From: Neptunicella plasticusilytica
Lineage (GTDB): Bacteria; Pseudomonadota; Gammaproteobacteria; Enterobacterales; Alteromonadaceae
Direction: 5' to 3'
Length of the DNA stretch: 64,000 bases
Assembly: GCF_047922965.1 (NCBI RefSeq)
Contig: NZ_CP150481.1
Location: 2,046,001-2,110,000, forward strand
A program made the position numbers and the translations under genes. Positions 1 to 9,548 of the stretch are shown piece after piece. Numbering within the stretch: position 1 is the first letter of the stretch; each line of letters opens with the position of its first letter. Under the pieces are notes generated by a model, which was not told the origin of the DNA, ran no database searches, and saw nothing but the letters and a program-made list of their open reading frames with translations.

Positions 1-632
1 CAGTCCCCGGCTAACAAATATTCCTGCACCCGGTCAAATTTAAGCAAATAGTCGGCTTGGCTCATATTTGAAGACCAATGGCTATCCAGCCTGAAAGGCG
101 AGGTTGATTGAACGGGTTGAGGTACTAATTTTTCGATGTATTGTGCTGATGGATGCGCGTACTGGGGATGAAACAATAAGTAATAATGTTGTCGCTGATG
201 ATCCCTGATAATTGCCCAGCTATAAATACCAACGGCCATATCGGGCGAGTTGCAATCCTGCAATGCGTTATCCGGCAAGTGCTCGAAACGTTTACCCAAA
301 TCATATCCCCAATAACCTAGCGCGCCGCCACAAAAAGGCAGTTCTGCCTGATTAACGGGGAGAGGAAACCAACTCTGCTGCTGTTGCTCAATCAACGCCA
401 TAGGATCGTCGTAGCTGATTGCTGTCGAAGGGGTATCCGAACGCCAGATTTCGGTTTTATCGCCATGGGTCGTTAATGTCGCTAACGGTTCCGCTACCAT
501 AATATCGTAGCGGGCATGCTGATGCTGGCTACCAGCAGAGTCGAGTAATATTGACCAAGATTGGGCTGAAAAGTGTTGAAATAGCTGGCAAATGTCGGTA
601 TCTGCGGAAATGGCGAGTTGTTCTACGTTCAC
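1..632 (-). CDS. pabB: Aminodeoxychorismate synthase component I (PabB), N-terminal part, truncated by window edge
   Basis: Reading the minus strand from a GTG at 632 gives about 210 residues of an open frame that runs off base 1. It carries the PabB/TrpE N-terminal signatures FCGGALGYWGYDLGKRFE and, near the edge, a ...FDRVQEYLLAGDC stretch that precedes the chorismate-binding catalytic domain. PabB converts chorismate plus amide nitrogen to 4-amino-4-deoxychorismate for folate synthesis. GTG is chosen because a stop lies upstream in frame with no ATG between, and an AAGG lies about a dozen bases upstream. The gene diverges from the fumarase gene. TrpE-type anthranilate synthase is the alternative; the GYWGYDL form favours PabB. 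Confidence 0.85.
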   Translation of the reverse strand, partial: MNVEQLAISADTDICQLFQHFSAQSWSILLDSAGSQHQHARYDIMVAEPLATLTTHGDKTEIWRSDTPSTAISYDDPMALIEQQQQSWFPLPVNQAELPFCGGALGYWGYDLGKRFEHLPDNALQDCNSPDMAVGIYSWAIIRDHQRQHYYLLFHPQYAHPSAQYIEKLVPQPVQSTSPFRLDSHWSSNMSQADYLLKFDRVQEYLLAGD

Positions 633-806
633 GTTTTGACTAGGACCTTGAGCAAAAAGGGGATGGTTTGATTACAATTTCATTGCGGTTCATGTTGGAG
701 TGAAGCGCCTCTGCAGGGTATCATACAGTGATAAAGTTCCATACGCCCTAAATCGATCTGTAAACGCATTTCTGGCGCAAAATTATATATATCAACGAGG
801 CAACGC

Positions 807-2327
807 ATGACCGTTATACGTCAGCAAGATTTTATCGATAGCATTGAAGATGCTTTGCAATTTATCTCTTATTATCATCCTTTAGACTATGTTCAGGCAG
901 TTGAAAAAGCCTATAACCGTGAACAAAGCCAGGCCGCGAAAGACGCCATGGCGCAAATTCTGATTAATTCCCGCATGTCGGCAGAAGGGCATCGTCCACT
1001 TTGCCAGGATACCGGGATCGTCACCTGTTTTGTTAAAATTGGCATGAATGTCAGTTGGGATAAAACCGATATGACGGTGCAGGAAATGGTCGATGAGGGA
1101 ACCCGTCGTGCTTATCTTAATGCTGATAACCCGTTACGAGCTTCGATTGTCGCCGATCCTGCGGGAAATCGCCAAAATACCAAAGACAATACCCCAGCTG
1201 TTGTTCATCTGGATATGGTTGCCGGCGATAAAATCGAAGTGATGATCGCCGCCAAAGGGGGCGGTTCGGAAAACAAATCGAAAATGGTCATGCTTAATCC
1301 TAGCGACTCGATTGTCGACTGGGTAGTCAAAACCTTGCCCACTATGGGCGCTGGTTGGTGTCCTCCCGGCATGTTGGGTATTGGTATTGGTGGTACTGCA
1401 GAAAAAGCCGCCGTATTAGCTAAAGAAAGCTTGATGGACCCGGTGGATATTCACGAATTACAGGAGCGCGGCGCACAAACTACCGAAGAAAAGTTGCGTC
1501 TGGAATTGTTTGACGCCGTCAATAATCTGGGTATCGGCGCACAAGGATTAGGAGGGTTAACTACGGTAGTGGATATCAAGATCAAATCCTTGCCAACTCA
1601 CGCTGCTTCCAAACCAGTAGCGATGATCCCCAATTGCGCGGCCACCCGTCACGCGCATTTTTATCTGGATGGCAGCGGCCCGGCCGAACTGAAAAAACCG
1701 AATCTGGATGACTGGCCCCAGGTGACCTGGGAAGTGGGCGAACAAACCCGTCGAGTCAATCTGGATACCGTTACCCGCGAAGAAATCCAGCAGTGGCAAG
1801 CCGGTGAGACAATCTTGCTCTCGGGTAAAATGCTGACCGGTCGTGACGCTGCACATAAACGTATTCAAACCATGCTGGAAAATGGTGAAGGGATGCCGGA
1901 AGGGGTTGATTTGACTAACCGCTTTATTTATTACGTGGGACCTGTTGATGCTGTTGGTGACGAAGCAGTTGGACCAGCAGGCCCGACAACAGCCACAAGG
2001 ATGGATAAGTTTACCGACATGATGTTAGAACAAACCGGTTTGATTGGCATGATTGGCAAGGCCGAAAGGGGACCTGCCACGGTAAAGAGTATTGCCAAAC
2101 ATAAAGCGGTTTATTTAATGGCGGTGGGCGGCGCGGCTTATCTGGTTTCCAAGGCAATTAAAAAGTCCCGTGTGGTGGCCTTTGAAGATTTGGGTATGGA
2201 AGCAATTTACGAATTTGAAATCGAGGATATGCCAGTGACAGTAGCGGTGGATAGCAGCGGTAATAATGTTCATGAAACCGGCCCGGCGATCTGGAAAGTA
2301 AAAATTCAGGAAATGGAAAGCGCATAG
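807..2327 (+). CDS. fumA: Class I fumarate hydratase, [4Fe-4S]-dependent
   Basis: This 506-residue protein is a cytosolic fumarase that reversibly hydrates fumarate to L-malate. Cys66 (PLCQDTG), Cys185 (GAGWCPPGM) and Cys277 (IPNCAATRHAHF) have the spacing expected for the three cysteine ligands of the class I [4Fe-4S] cluster. The N-terminal alpha domain is joined to the C-terminal beta domain, which has GKMLTGRDAAHKRI and GPAGPTTATRMDKF. The length matches single-chain class I enzymes. It is followed by a strong hairpin terminator, so it is probably monocistronic. The oxygen-labile cluster is relevant given the fnr and OxyR-type elements elsewhere in the window. Whether the ortholog is called fumA or fumB cannot be decided from sequence alone. 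Confidence 0.95.
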   Translation: MTVIRQQDFIDSIEDALQFISYYHPLDYVQAVEKAYNREQSQAAKDAMAQILINSRMSAEGHRPLCQDTGIVTCFVKIGMNVSWDKTDMTVQEMVDEGTRRAYLNADNPLRASIVADPAGNRQNTKDNTPAVVHLDMVAGDKIEVMIAAKGGGSENKSKMVMLNPSDSIVDWVVKTLPTMGAGWCPPGMLGIGIGGTAEKAAVLAKESLMDPVDIHELQERGAQTTEEKLRLELFDAVNNLGIGAQGLGGLTTVVDIKIKSLPTHAASKPVAMIPNCAATRHAHFYLDGSGPAELKKPNLDDWPQVTWEVGEQTRRVNLDTVTREEIQQWQAGETILLSGKMLTGRDAAHKRIQTMLENGEGMPEGVDLTNRFIYYVGPVDAVGDEAVGPAGPTTATRMDKFTDMMLEQTGLIGMIGKAERGPATVKSIAKHKAVYLMAVGGAAYLVSKAIKKSRVVAFEDLGMEAIYEFEIEDMPVTVAVDSSGNNVHETGPAIWKVKIQEMESA

Positions 2328-2341
2328 GCCAACTCTCAACC

Positions 2342-2368
2342 AAGGCGTCAATTGACGCCTTTTATTTT
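2342..2368 (+). terminator. Rho-independent terminator of the fumarase gene
   Basis: A self-complementary stretch (AAGGCGTCAATTGACGCCTT) begins 14 bases after the fumarase stop and is followed by TTATTTT. Confidence 0.85.
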
Positions 2369-2418
2369 GGCGTTGAGTTTAATACTCCCCGGATAAACAC
2401 AGGCAGGAAATTATAATA

Positions 2419-3864
2419 ATGAATCTGGATATAACCCTTTTGCATCTGGCCCTGATTGGCGGCTCGGCGATTTTGGCGGGCATATTGGTATGGTTAATGA
2501 TGAATAGCCAACAACGAAAAGCAGATGCAGCCTGGAAAGAGCAGGAACAGCGGTTAAGCCTCGAATTGCAGACGATGACCGGACAACTGCAGCAAAAAGA
2601 ACAGCAGTTACATGATTTTCATCAACAACAGCTAAGAATCGAAGGGCAATTGGGACATTTACGCCAACAGGCTGAGCAACTGGGTGAAGTTCAGCAGGAA
2701 AGGCAGCAATGGCAACAAAAATGGCAGCAGGAACAACAAAAGTCAGCAGATTTACAAACCCGCTTGAGTTCCCAGCAGGCCCGTTTCGAACAGGAAATTC
2801 AGGCCAGTGAAGACAAATTGAAATTGTTGCAGGAAGCCGAAGTCCGCCTCAAAGAGCAATTCGAGAACCTGGCCAATAAAATCTTTGAACAGAAAACCGA
2901 AAAATTCAGTGCTGCCAGTAAAGAAGGACTGGATCTGCTGTTGAATCCGTTAAAAGAGCAGATTGAAGGCTTTAAAAGGCAGGTAACTGACCAGTATGTG
3001 AAAGAAGGCCAGGAACGCGCCTCATTGAAAACCGAAATTCTTGGTTTAAAGGAATTGAATCAACAGATTACCGCAGAAGCAGCCGCACTGACCAAGGCAT
3101 TAAAAGGTGATAACAAGCAGCAGGGCAATTGGGGAGAACTGGTGCTGGAGCAGATTTTATCCGAGTCAGGATTACGTGTCGGGCATGAGTATGACACCCA
3201 GGGACAGTATAAAAACGAAGACGGCAAAGCCTACAAACCCGATGTGATAGTGCATTTGCCGGATAACAAGGATGTGATCATCGACTCCAAAGTTTCTCTG
3301 GCGGCTTATGAGCGTTATTTTAATGCGCTGGATGACAAAGAACGACAAGGTTACTTAAACGAGCATATTTTGTCGCTACGTACTCATATTAAAGAGTTGG
3401 GTAAAAAAGATTACCAAAAACTCGAAGGTGTACGTACGCTAGATTATGTATTGCTGTTTATTCCTATCGAACCGGCGTTTCTGCTGGCGCTGGATCAGGC
3501 GCCTGATTTAATGAAACTGGCACTGGATAACAATATTATGGTGGTCAGCCCGACTAATTTGCTGGTGGCATTACGTACCATTAATAATATTTGGCGTTAC
3601 GAACATCAAAACCGTAATGCCCAGGATATTGCCAAAAAAGCCGCCGCTTTGTACGATAAATTTGCCGGTTTTACCGCCGATCTGGAAGGGGTGGGAGTGA
3701 GCCTGCAAACTGTGCAGAAAAAGTATGATGCAGCGATGAATAAGCTCAGTACCGGCAAGGGTAATCTGGTACGTAGGGTAGAAGAATTTAAATCACTGGG
3801 AGTGCAGACAAGCAAGCAGGTAAGCTCCAGTCTAAATGACATTTCAAGTGAAGATGAAAGCTAA
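2419..3864 (+). CDS. rmuC: DNA recombination protein RmuC
   Basis: This 481-residue protein has one N-terminal membrane segment (residues about 7-27), a long Gln/Glu-rich coiled coil (about 35-155) and a C-terminal RmuC domain of restriction-endonuclease-like fold. In that domain KPDVIVHLPDNKDVIIDSK holds the D...D-S-K pattern of PD-(D/E)XK proteins. RmuC limits recombination between inverted repeats. The ATG at 2419 is preceded by an AGGAAA ribosome site. The CBS-domain gene starts 28 bases downstream and may be cotranscribed. Confidence 0.93.
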   Translation: MNLDITLLHLALIGGSAILAGILVWLMMNSQQRKADAAWKEQEQRLSLELQTMTGQLQQKEQQLHDFHQQQLRIEGQLGHLRQQAEQLGEVQQERQQWQQKWQQEQQKSADLQTRLSSQQARFEQEIQASEDKLKLLQEAEVRLKEQFENLANKIFEQKTEKFSAASKEGLDLLLNPLKEQIEGFKRQVTDQYVKEGQERASLKTEILGLKELNQQITAEAAALTKALKGDNKQQGNWGELVLEQILSESGLRVGHEYDTQGQYKNEDGKAYKPDVIVHLPDNKDVIIDSKVSLAAYERYFNALDDKERQGYLNEHILSLRTHIKELGKKDYQKLEGVRTLDYVLLFIPIEPAFLLALDQAPDLMKLALDNNIMVVSPTNLLVALRTINNIWRYEHQNRNAQDIAKKAAALYDKFAGFTADLEGVGVSLQTVQKKYDAAMNKLSTGKGNLVRRVEEFKSLGVQTSKQVSSSLNDISSEDES

Positions 3865-3891
3865 ACAGCCTCTGCCATTTAGGAGCCGTTA

Positions 3892-4305
3892 ATGAAAATC
3901 AGCAAAATAATGTCAAAACCCGTTGTGACGGTGGGCATCGATGATCGTCTGGAAAAAGTCCATGATATTTTCGCTCACGCTCATTTTCATCATTTGTTGG
4001 TTGTTGCGGGGAGCAAATTATTGGGCGTGGTTTCTGATCGCGATCTACTCAAGGCGATCAGCCCGAGGGTAGGTAGCAAAACCGCCACCGAAAAAGATAA
4101 TGCGTCTTTAAATAAACGGGTCCACCAGATTATGACCCGTAAACTGGTGGTGATTAATCAGGATCAAACTGTGATGCATGCTGTTAAGTTATTTAATGCC
4201 AATAGTATTTCCTGCTTGCCTGTGGTCAATGACGCCGGGGAATGGGTCGGAATTGTCAGCTGGCGGGATATTTTTCGTCAAATCGAGCAGTTGAAAACAC
4301 ACTAA
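3892..4305 (+). CDS. Two-CBS-domain protein
   Basis: This 137-residue protein is essentially a CBS pair. The first domain is about residues 1-60 (KISKIMSKPVVTVGIDDRLEKV, then LLGVVSDRDLLKAI) and the second about 75-132 (HQIMTRKLVVINQDQTV, then WVGIVSWRDIFRQI). Stand-alone CBS pairs usually bind adenine nucleotides and modulate a partner protein. No partner domain is present, so the target is unknown. An AGGAG lies just before the ATG. It is 28 bases downstream of rmuC, in the same direction. Confidence 0.88.
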   Translation: MKISKIMSKPVVTVGIDDRLEKVHDIFAHAHFHHLLVVAGSKLLGVVSDRDLLKAISPRVGSKTATEKDNASLNKRVHQIMTRKLVVINQDQTVMHAVKLFNANSISCLPVVNDAGEWVGIVSWRDIFRQIEQLKTH

Positions 4306-4374
4306 TTTAATTTGTTAAATCTATGTTATAAATAATCCGGATGCAGGTTGTCTGCATTTCAACCGGAGAAAAAT

Positions 4375-4809
4375 ATGACAGATCAAAACAACAATATACC
4401 CGGATGGTTTATGCCTGTGGCCATCATTGCCGTTGTGTGGAATTTAATGGGGGTATCTGCCTTCGTGATGCATATGATGATGACACCGGAGGCTATCGCT
4501 GCATTACCAGCAGAAGAAGCGGCGCTTTATGACAATATGCCGCTATGGGCCACTGTCGCTTTTGCCGTTGCGGTATTTGCTGGCGCATTGGGCAGTTTGC
4601 TGCTGGTGATAAAAAAGGCCTCAGCCAAGCCAATACTCGTTTTGTCGTTAATCGGCGTATTGGTGCAAATGTATCATTCCCTGTTTATGTCTAACTCTAT
4701 TGAAGTTTACGGACCGGGCGCTATGGTGATGCCAGTAATGGTAATTGTTATCGCTTGTTTGTTGGTATGGATGGCCAGAACGGGTTGTCAAAAAGGCTGG
4801 TTATTGTAA
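4375..4809 (+). CDS. Small integral membrane protein, function unknown
   Basis: About 144 residues with four hydrophobic segments (near residues 10-32, 58-80, 87-106 and 115-135) and short polar loops. The ATG at 4375 is preferred over an in-frame start 27 bases upstream because CCGGAGAA sits 6-12 bases before it. I do not recognise a functional motif. Small four-helix membrane proteins of this kind recur in marine gammaproteobacteria as hypothetical proteins. It converges with rimO and shares a terminator hairpin with it. Confidence 0.75.
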   Translation: MTDQNNNIPGWFMPVAIIAVVWNLMGVSAFVMHMMMTPEAIAALPAEEAALYDNMPLWATVAFAVAVFAGALGSLLLVIKKASAKPILVLSLIGVLVQMYHSLFMSNSIEVYGPGAMVMPVMVIVIACLLVWMARTGCQKGWLL

Positions 4810-4815
4810 AACAGA

Positions 4816-4848
4816 CAAGAGACACAATAGCGCAGTTTGTGTCTCTTG
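4816..4848. terminator. Hairpin between convergent genes, probable bidirectional terminator
   Basis: CAAGAGACACAA (4816-4827) pairs perfectly with TTGTGTCTCTTG (4837-4848) around a 9-base loop, between the small membrane protein gene (+) and rimO (-). T-runs on either side are weak (TTTTA on the minus-strand side). Confidence 0.6.
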
Positions 4849-4860
4849 CTTATACCAGGT

Positions 4861-6267
4861 TTATTCTTCTACAACCTTGCCCCACAGATCATATTCGTCG
4901 GCGTGCATGATTTCAGCCCAAACCAGATCGCCCGGCTGGACATTGAACTCGTCAGTTAAATACACTTTGCCGTCAATTTCCGGAGCATCGGTATAACAGC
5001 GGCCAATCGCGCCTTCGCTATTAATTTCATCAATAATAATCTGGTATTCCAGACCAATCCTGGCCTGCAACTTGTCTGCGCTGATTTGCTGCTGTTTGAG
5101 CATAAAACGCTCAAAACGTTGCTGTTTGACTTCTTCCGGCACCGGATCGGGCAGATCGTTAGCTTTGGCACCTTCCACATCGGAATACATAAAGCAGCCG
5201 ACGCGATCAAGCTGTGCCTGATCCAGGAAGTCCAGCAGCATCTGGAAATCTTCTTCGGTTTCGCCCGGAAACCCGACAATGAAAGTAGAACGAATTACCA
5301 GTTCAGGGCAGATTTCTTTCCACTTTTTAATTCTGTCCATGGTGCGCTCGGCAGCGGCAGGGCGCTTCATCAGCTTCAGGATACGTGGGCTGGCATGCTG
5401 GAATGGAATATCCAGATAAGGCAGAATTTTACCTTCGGCCATCAAAGGAATCACTTTATCCACCGAGGGGTAGGGATAAACATAATGCAAGCGTACCCAA
5501 ATACCCATCTCTGCCAGTTTGGTGCAAAGTCCTAACATATCGGTTTTAACCGGCATGCCATTCCAGAAACCGGTCTGATGTTTGACATCCACCCCATAAG
5601 CGCTGGTATCTTGCGAAATAACCAGTAATTCTTTGACCCCGGCATTTTTCAGTCGTACTGCTTCATCTAATATTTCGCCAATCGGACGACTGACCAAATC
5701 ACCACGCATGGACGGAATAATGCAGAAGGTACAACGATGATTGCAGCCTTCGGATATCTTTAAGTAGGCGTAATGGCGAGGAGTCAGTTTTACCCCAATA
5801 TCCGGCACCAGATTTAAATAGGGATTATGCACCGGCTGTGGCAGATGATCATGCACCTGGTTAACGACTTCCTCATAGGCATGTGGGCCGGTAATCGCCA
5901 GTACATTAGGATGTACTTCACGGATCTCGTTTTCTTTAATCCCTAAACAGCCAGTGACTATTACTTTACCGTTTTCAGCCAGTGCTTCACCAATGGTATC
6001 CAGCGATTCCTGTACCGCAGAATCGATAAATCCGCAGGTATTGACGATAACCAGATCAGCGTCATCGTAACTGGGTACCACATCGTAACCCTCGGTACGT
6101 AACTGGGTCAGAATACGTTCGGAATCGACTAAGTTTTTTGGACAGCCCAATGAAACAAAACCGATCCGCGAACCATTGGAATCGCCGCCTGTCTTCTCGG
6201 TTTCAAGCACCTTAACGGGCGTTTCTAATGTAGTGGTTTGTTTGGGATTGAATGTTTCTACGGTCAT
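4861..6267 (-). CDS. rimO: Ribosomal protein uS12 methylthiotransferase RimO
   Basis: A radical-SAM methylthiotransferase that adds a methylthio group to the conserved aspartate of ribosomal protein S12. The N-terminal cluster-binding domain has cysteines in GFVSLGCPKNLVDSER, VIVNTCGFIDSA and VTGCLGIKE. The SAM motif is CNHRCTFCIIPSMRG, and a C-terminal TRAM domain follows. GCPKNLVDSE and CGFIDSA indicate RimO rather than MiaB. The ATG at 6267 (468 residues) is preferred to a TTG four codons upstream. A TATAAT followed by CCGCGC lies about 42 bases upstream, resembling the promoters of ygiQ and ttcA in this window. Confidence 0.95.
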   Translation of the reverse strand: MTVETFNPKQTTTLETPVKVLETEKTGGDSNGSRIGFVSLGCPKNLVDSERILTQLRTEGYDVVPSYDDADLVIVNTCGFIDSAVQESLDTIGEALAENGKVIVTGCLGIKENEIREVHPNVLAITGPHAYEEVVNQVHDHLPQPVHNPYLNLVPDIGVKLTPRHYAYLKISEGCNHRCTFCIIPSMRGDLVSRPIGEILDEAVRLKNAGVKELLVISQDTSAYGVDVKHQTGFWNGMPVKTDMLGLCTKLAEMGIWVRLHYVYPYPSVDKVIPLMAEGKILPYLDIPFQHASPRILKLMKRPAAAERTMDRIKKWKEICPELVIRSTFIVGFPGETEEDFQMLLDFLDQAQLDRVGCFMYSDVEGAKANDLPDPVPEEVKQQRFERFMLKQQQISADKLQARIGLEYQIIIDEINSEGAIGRCYTDAPEIDGKVYLTDEFNVQPGDLVWAEIMHADEYDLWGKVVEE

Positions 6268-6308
6268 CAGCAAGCTCAAATATAAAGTACAGCTATAAAA
6301 TTGCGCGG

Positions 6309-6314
6309 ATTATA
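6309..6314 (-). promoter_or_regulatory. Probable -10 element of the rimO promoter
   Basis: On the minus strand TATAAT is followed directly by CCGCGCAA, a G+C-rich discriminator. No convincing -35 is seen. Confidence 0.5.
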
Positions 6315-6482
6315 GCTGAAATAGGATAAAAACACAGATCTGTTAGTCGCTCGAGTATGGGGGACTAGCCTCATATTTGCTGTAATCCTGTAACAGGAAA
6401 GTCTGACATCTCTCTTTTATCTGTTTGATTTAATTTAATAAATGTTCCATAACTAGAGCTGGTCGTTGTTACAGGTCAGCTC

Positions 6483-8759
6483 ATGTCCAAGTCAACTCGT
6501 TTCATACAGATATTATTGTATTTTGCTGCATTCTCTCCGCTGCTGGCAAACGAAGCTGCAACTCCTGCGCCGACTCCTTGCTCAACTGCTACCAATCGTC
6601 CTTGTACTGCGCTAGTGCTGGGAGGTGGTGGCGCCCGCGGAGGCGCACATTTGGGGGTTATCAGGCAGCTTGAATCGCAACACATCCCTATAGATATTAT
6701 TGTTGGTACTAGCATTGGGGCGTTTATCGGCGGTTTATACGCATCTGGGAATAGTCCTGATGAAATACACAAAATTCTAACGGAGTTGAATTGGGGATCG
6801 GGCTATCGCGACAGCGTTTATCGCGATGAAATGCCGATGCGACGCAAACAGCAGCGGGATGAATTCCCTATCAGGTTTGATCTGGGAGTTGATCTTGATG
6901 GAATTAAAGTGCCCAAAGGAGTGTTGCTTGGACAGGCTATGGCCGAGCTGGTGGTGCAGGCATACGGTGTACAACCGGATTTAGCGCATTTTGATCAGCT
7001 ACCTATCCCTTTTAGGGCGGTAGCAACCAATTTAATTAACCGTGACGCGGTGATCCTGGAATCCGGTAGCCTGGTATCTGCTGTTCAAGCTTCCATGTCA
7101 ATTCCTGGCGTTGTCAGACCCATGCAACTCAATGGATTACTGTTGGTGGACGGCGGTGTGGCAAACAACTTGCCTATCAGTATTGCCAGGCAGTTGGGGG
7201 CTATGCGCGTTATTGCGGTGGATATAGAAGCGCCTCTCAAGACTCAGGAACAACTTAATTCGGCTTTTGCTATTACCGAACAATTATCCGGTTTTCTGGT
7301 TAAACAAATGGTTAATGAAGAAAAAAAACAGTTGGGTAGTGACGATTTGTATCTTAACCCCAAAGTAACCGATATAAGTACTATGGATTTTGAGCGTCTG
7401 GAGGATGCCGTCAATGCCGGGAATGAAGAAGCGTCAAGGCACTTTGAACAGTTACAGCGCTTTTCCGTGAATCCCGATGCTTATCAAGCATGGATGAGGG
7501 GCCAGCGTAACAAGTTATTACCAGAGCTTAATATTGATAGTCTGGCACTGGAAAATAATAGTTCACTTGATGATGAGGTGTTATTGCAGCGCCTGGGGTT
7601 TGATAACCACTCACAGTACGACACCAGCCAATTAAAAGAAGGGATACGCCAGGTTTACGGGCTAGATATTTTTGAAAGAGTATCCAGTCACTTGTACCAG
7701 AAACCGGATGGAGGAACAGAACTTAAAGTAAGGGCGGAAGAAAAAAGCTGGGGACCGGGATATCTTAATTTTCGTCTGATGTTGGAAGATGATTTTCACA
7801 GCAATCGACATATGCAATTTGCTGCTTCCTATACACGCACCGGTTTATCCTCTCTTGGTGCTGAATGGCAAACCGAAATTGCATTAGGCACGGATAAAGT
7901 GTTCAGTACCGAGTTATATTGGCCGCTAGTCAGTTCCAGTACTTTTGTATCCGGCAAAATTAACAATCACAGTGAATCGCTGGTAGTTGAAGATCCGAAT
8001 GGCTTGTCGTTAGGCGAGTTTTTTAAATCCGAGACTGTTGTTAATGCTTCTGTGGGCTGGAATATCTCAGATGAAGGGGTGTTAACCACAGGCTGGATTG
8101 ATAAAAATGGTAGCTATCGGTTGCCTAGTATTTTGGCAACCAGTTTGGGTTACAGTCGATTAGATTACAGACGTAAGGGAGTGGAATGGCATTTTGCCTG
8201 GGATAGCCTGAATAACGCCAACTTTCCGACTCGGGGGCTGAGGTTAAAAGTTCAGCGGCAGTGGCTGGATGACCGTTTTCTTGAGTCAAATTCCGATAGC
8301 ATAAATAGCTCCTACGAATTTGTTGCTGCTAAAGACTGGCACAATCACGTATTTAAAACACGCTGGAGCATGAATAAATACCAATCTCAAGAAGGTGATA
8401 TTGGGCTGGAGCAGTATGCGCTGGGCGGGTTACTCAATTTATCCGGTTATCCGCGCAATTATTTATATGGTCCCGACGCACGCTTCGGTAGTTTTATTTA
8501 TATGTACAAAATGAACGAAAATCGTTTCAGTTTTTTTGACTCGCCATTTTATCTTGGCGGTTCTATAGAGAGAGGACGAGTCAAGGAAAGTTGGCTGCAA
8601 CAGGAAGGGGATGATATCGCTGAATGGATTTGGGCTGGGAGTATTTTTGCCGGTTGGGATAGTCCATTAGGACCGATTTATTTTGGTTACGGGCAAGCTG
8701 AAGATACCTATCGAAAAAAAGCTTATCGTGTATATTTGTCGCTGGGGCAAAGTTATTAA
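6483..8759 (+). CDS. Patatin-like phospholipase fused to a POTRA/beta-barrel (type Vd autotransporter-like)
   Basis: 758 residues. A signal peptide (about 1-22) leads into a patatin domain with the oxyanion-hole glycine loop LGGGGARGG (46-54), the nucleophile motif GTSIG (Ser77) and the catalytic DGG (Asp223). A POTRA-like linker (about 360-420) and a C-terminal Omp85-type surface-antigen barrel (about 425-758) follow. The barrel end GPIYFGYG...YRVYLSLGQSY is typical of these outer-membrane proteins. The architecture and length match PlpD-type secreted or surface phospholipases of the type Vd secretion class. All three catalytic elements are intact, so lipase activity in or at the outer membrane is inferred. 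It diverges from rimO and is monocistronic as far as can be seen. Confidence 0.9.
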   Translation: MSKSTRFIQILLYFAAFSPLLANEAATPAPTPCSTATNRPCTALVLGGGGARGGAHLGVIRQLESQHIPIDIIVGTSIGAFIGGLYASGNSPDEIHKILTELNWGSGYRDSVYRDEMPMRRKQQRDEFPIRFDLGVDLDGIKVPKGVLLGQAMAELVVQAYGVQPDLAHFDQLPIPFRAVATNLINRDAVILESGSLVSAVQASMSIPGVVRPMQLNGLLLVDGGVANNLPISIARQLGAMRVIAVDIEAPLKTQEQLNSAFAITEQLSGFLVKQMVNEEKKQLGSDDLYLNPKVTDISTMDFERLEDAVNAGNEEASRHFEQLQRFSVNPDAYQAWMRGQRNKLLPELNIDSLALENNSSLDDEVLLQRLGFDNHSQYDTSQLKEGIRQVYGLDIFERVSSHLYQKPDGGTELKVRAEEKSWGPGYLNFRLMLEDDFHSNRHMQFAASYTRTGLSSLGAEWQTEIALGTDKVFSTELYWPLVSSSTFVSGKINNHSESLVVEDPNGLSLGEFFKSETVVNASVGWNISDEGVLTTGWIDKNGSYRLPSILATSLGYSRLDYRRKGVEWHFAWDSLNNANFPTRGLRLKVQRQWLDDRFLESNSDSINSSYEFVAAKDWHNHVFKTRWSMNKYQSQEGDIGLEQYALGGLLNLSGYPRNYLYGPDARFGSFIYMYKMNENRFSFFDSPFYLGGSIERGRVKESWLQQEGDDIAEWIWAGSIFAGWDSPLGPIYFGYGQAEDTYRKKAYRVYLSLGQSY

Positions 8760-8874
8760 ACAAGCAATAAGGTAGATAAATTATATTCTTAAGACCAAAT
8801 TAAGGTTTGCAACCTAAAATGCAGTCAATCAAGGTTATTGTCGTCAATGCCGTCACAATGAAAAGCTGTATTTT

Positions 8875-9534
8875 ATGAATATTCGATCTGTTTTCACTTA
8901 TGTTGTTGTACTTATGCTTGGCTTTATTATTCGGCCCAGCCAGGCTATGGAAAACTATCAACAGCAGATTAGGCAACTTCATCAGTCTTGGGCTGAAGTG
9001 ACCTTTCAGTTACAGGGACAGGCGCAAAAAGACGGATTTGAACAACTTAGGCAAGTCACTGGCCAATTGTTGCAAAACAACAATGATAAAGCCGAAGTCT
9101 GGCTGATGAGTGGCTTGATCAATGCCAGTTACTCACAAGTGGCAGGAGGATTACAATTACTTAAGTTGGCCAAAGCTGCCCGGCATGATTTGGAAAAAGC
9201 GATTCAGATTGATGATCAGGCCATGCACGGGATGGCTTACTATTGTTTGGCCAATTTATATCATCAGGTTCCCGCCTGGCCTTTCTCGTTTGGCAGTGAC
9301 AAAACGGCTAAACGATTATTTGATAAAGCGTTGCAGAACAATGCAAATGATGCTGCCGCACATTATTACTACGCCCAGTTTTTATATGATAATGAATTAT
9401 TTGAGCAAGCCAGGTTGCATTTTATGCTATCTAAAGTTCATTCAGCAGATAGTATCAAGATTGCCGAGCAATCCCGTCTACAATTAGCCAATCAGCAGCT
9501 TGCCAAGTTAGATAAAGATCACGCACAAAAGTAG
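8875..9534 (+). CDS. Exported TPR-like protein of unknown function
   Basis: 219 residues with a cleavable-looking signal peptide (MNIRSVFTYVVVLMLGF... ending at SQA about residue 24) and an alpha-helical remainder with TPR-like repeats. One is DLEKAIQIDDQAMHGMAYYCLANLY and another AKRLFDKALQNNANDAAAHY. I recognise no enzyme motif. It lies 61 bases upstream of a response-regulator gene in the same direction and could be the first gene of that unit, or be separate, because CTTAA repeats sit in the gap. Confidence 0.75.
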   Translation: MNIRSVFTYVVVLMLGFIIRPSQAMENYQQQIRQLHQSWAEVTFQLQGQAQKDGFEQLRQVTGQLLQNNNDKAEVWLMSGLINASYSQVAGGLQLLKLAKAARHDLEKAIQIDDQAMHGMAYYCLANLYHQVPAWPFSFGSDKTAKRLFDKALQNNANDAAAHYYYAQFLYDNELFEQARLHFMLSKVHSADSIKIAEQSRLQLANQQLAKLDKDHAQK

Positions 9535-9548
9535 CTGAAATTAGCTAT

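Noticed and set aside
743..755. ATACGCCCTAAAT as a remnant end of the MITE-like element at 41818-42085
   Set aside because: Only about ten bases match the element end and no partner repeat is nearby; chance is sufficient.
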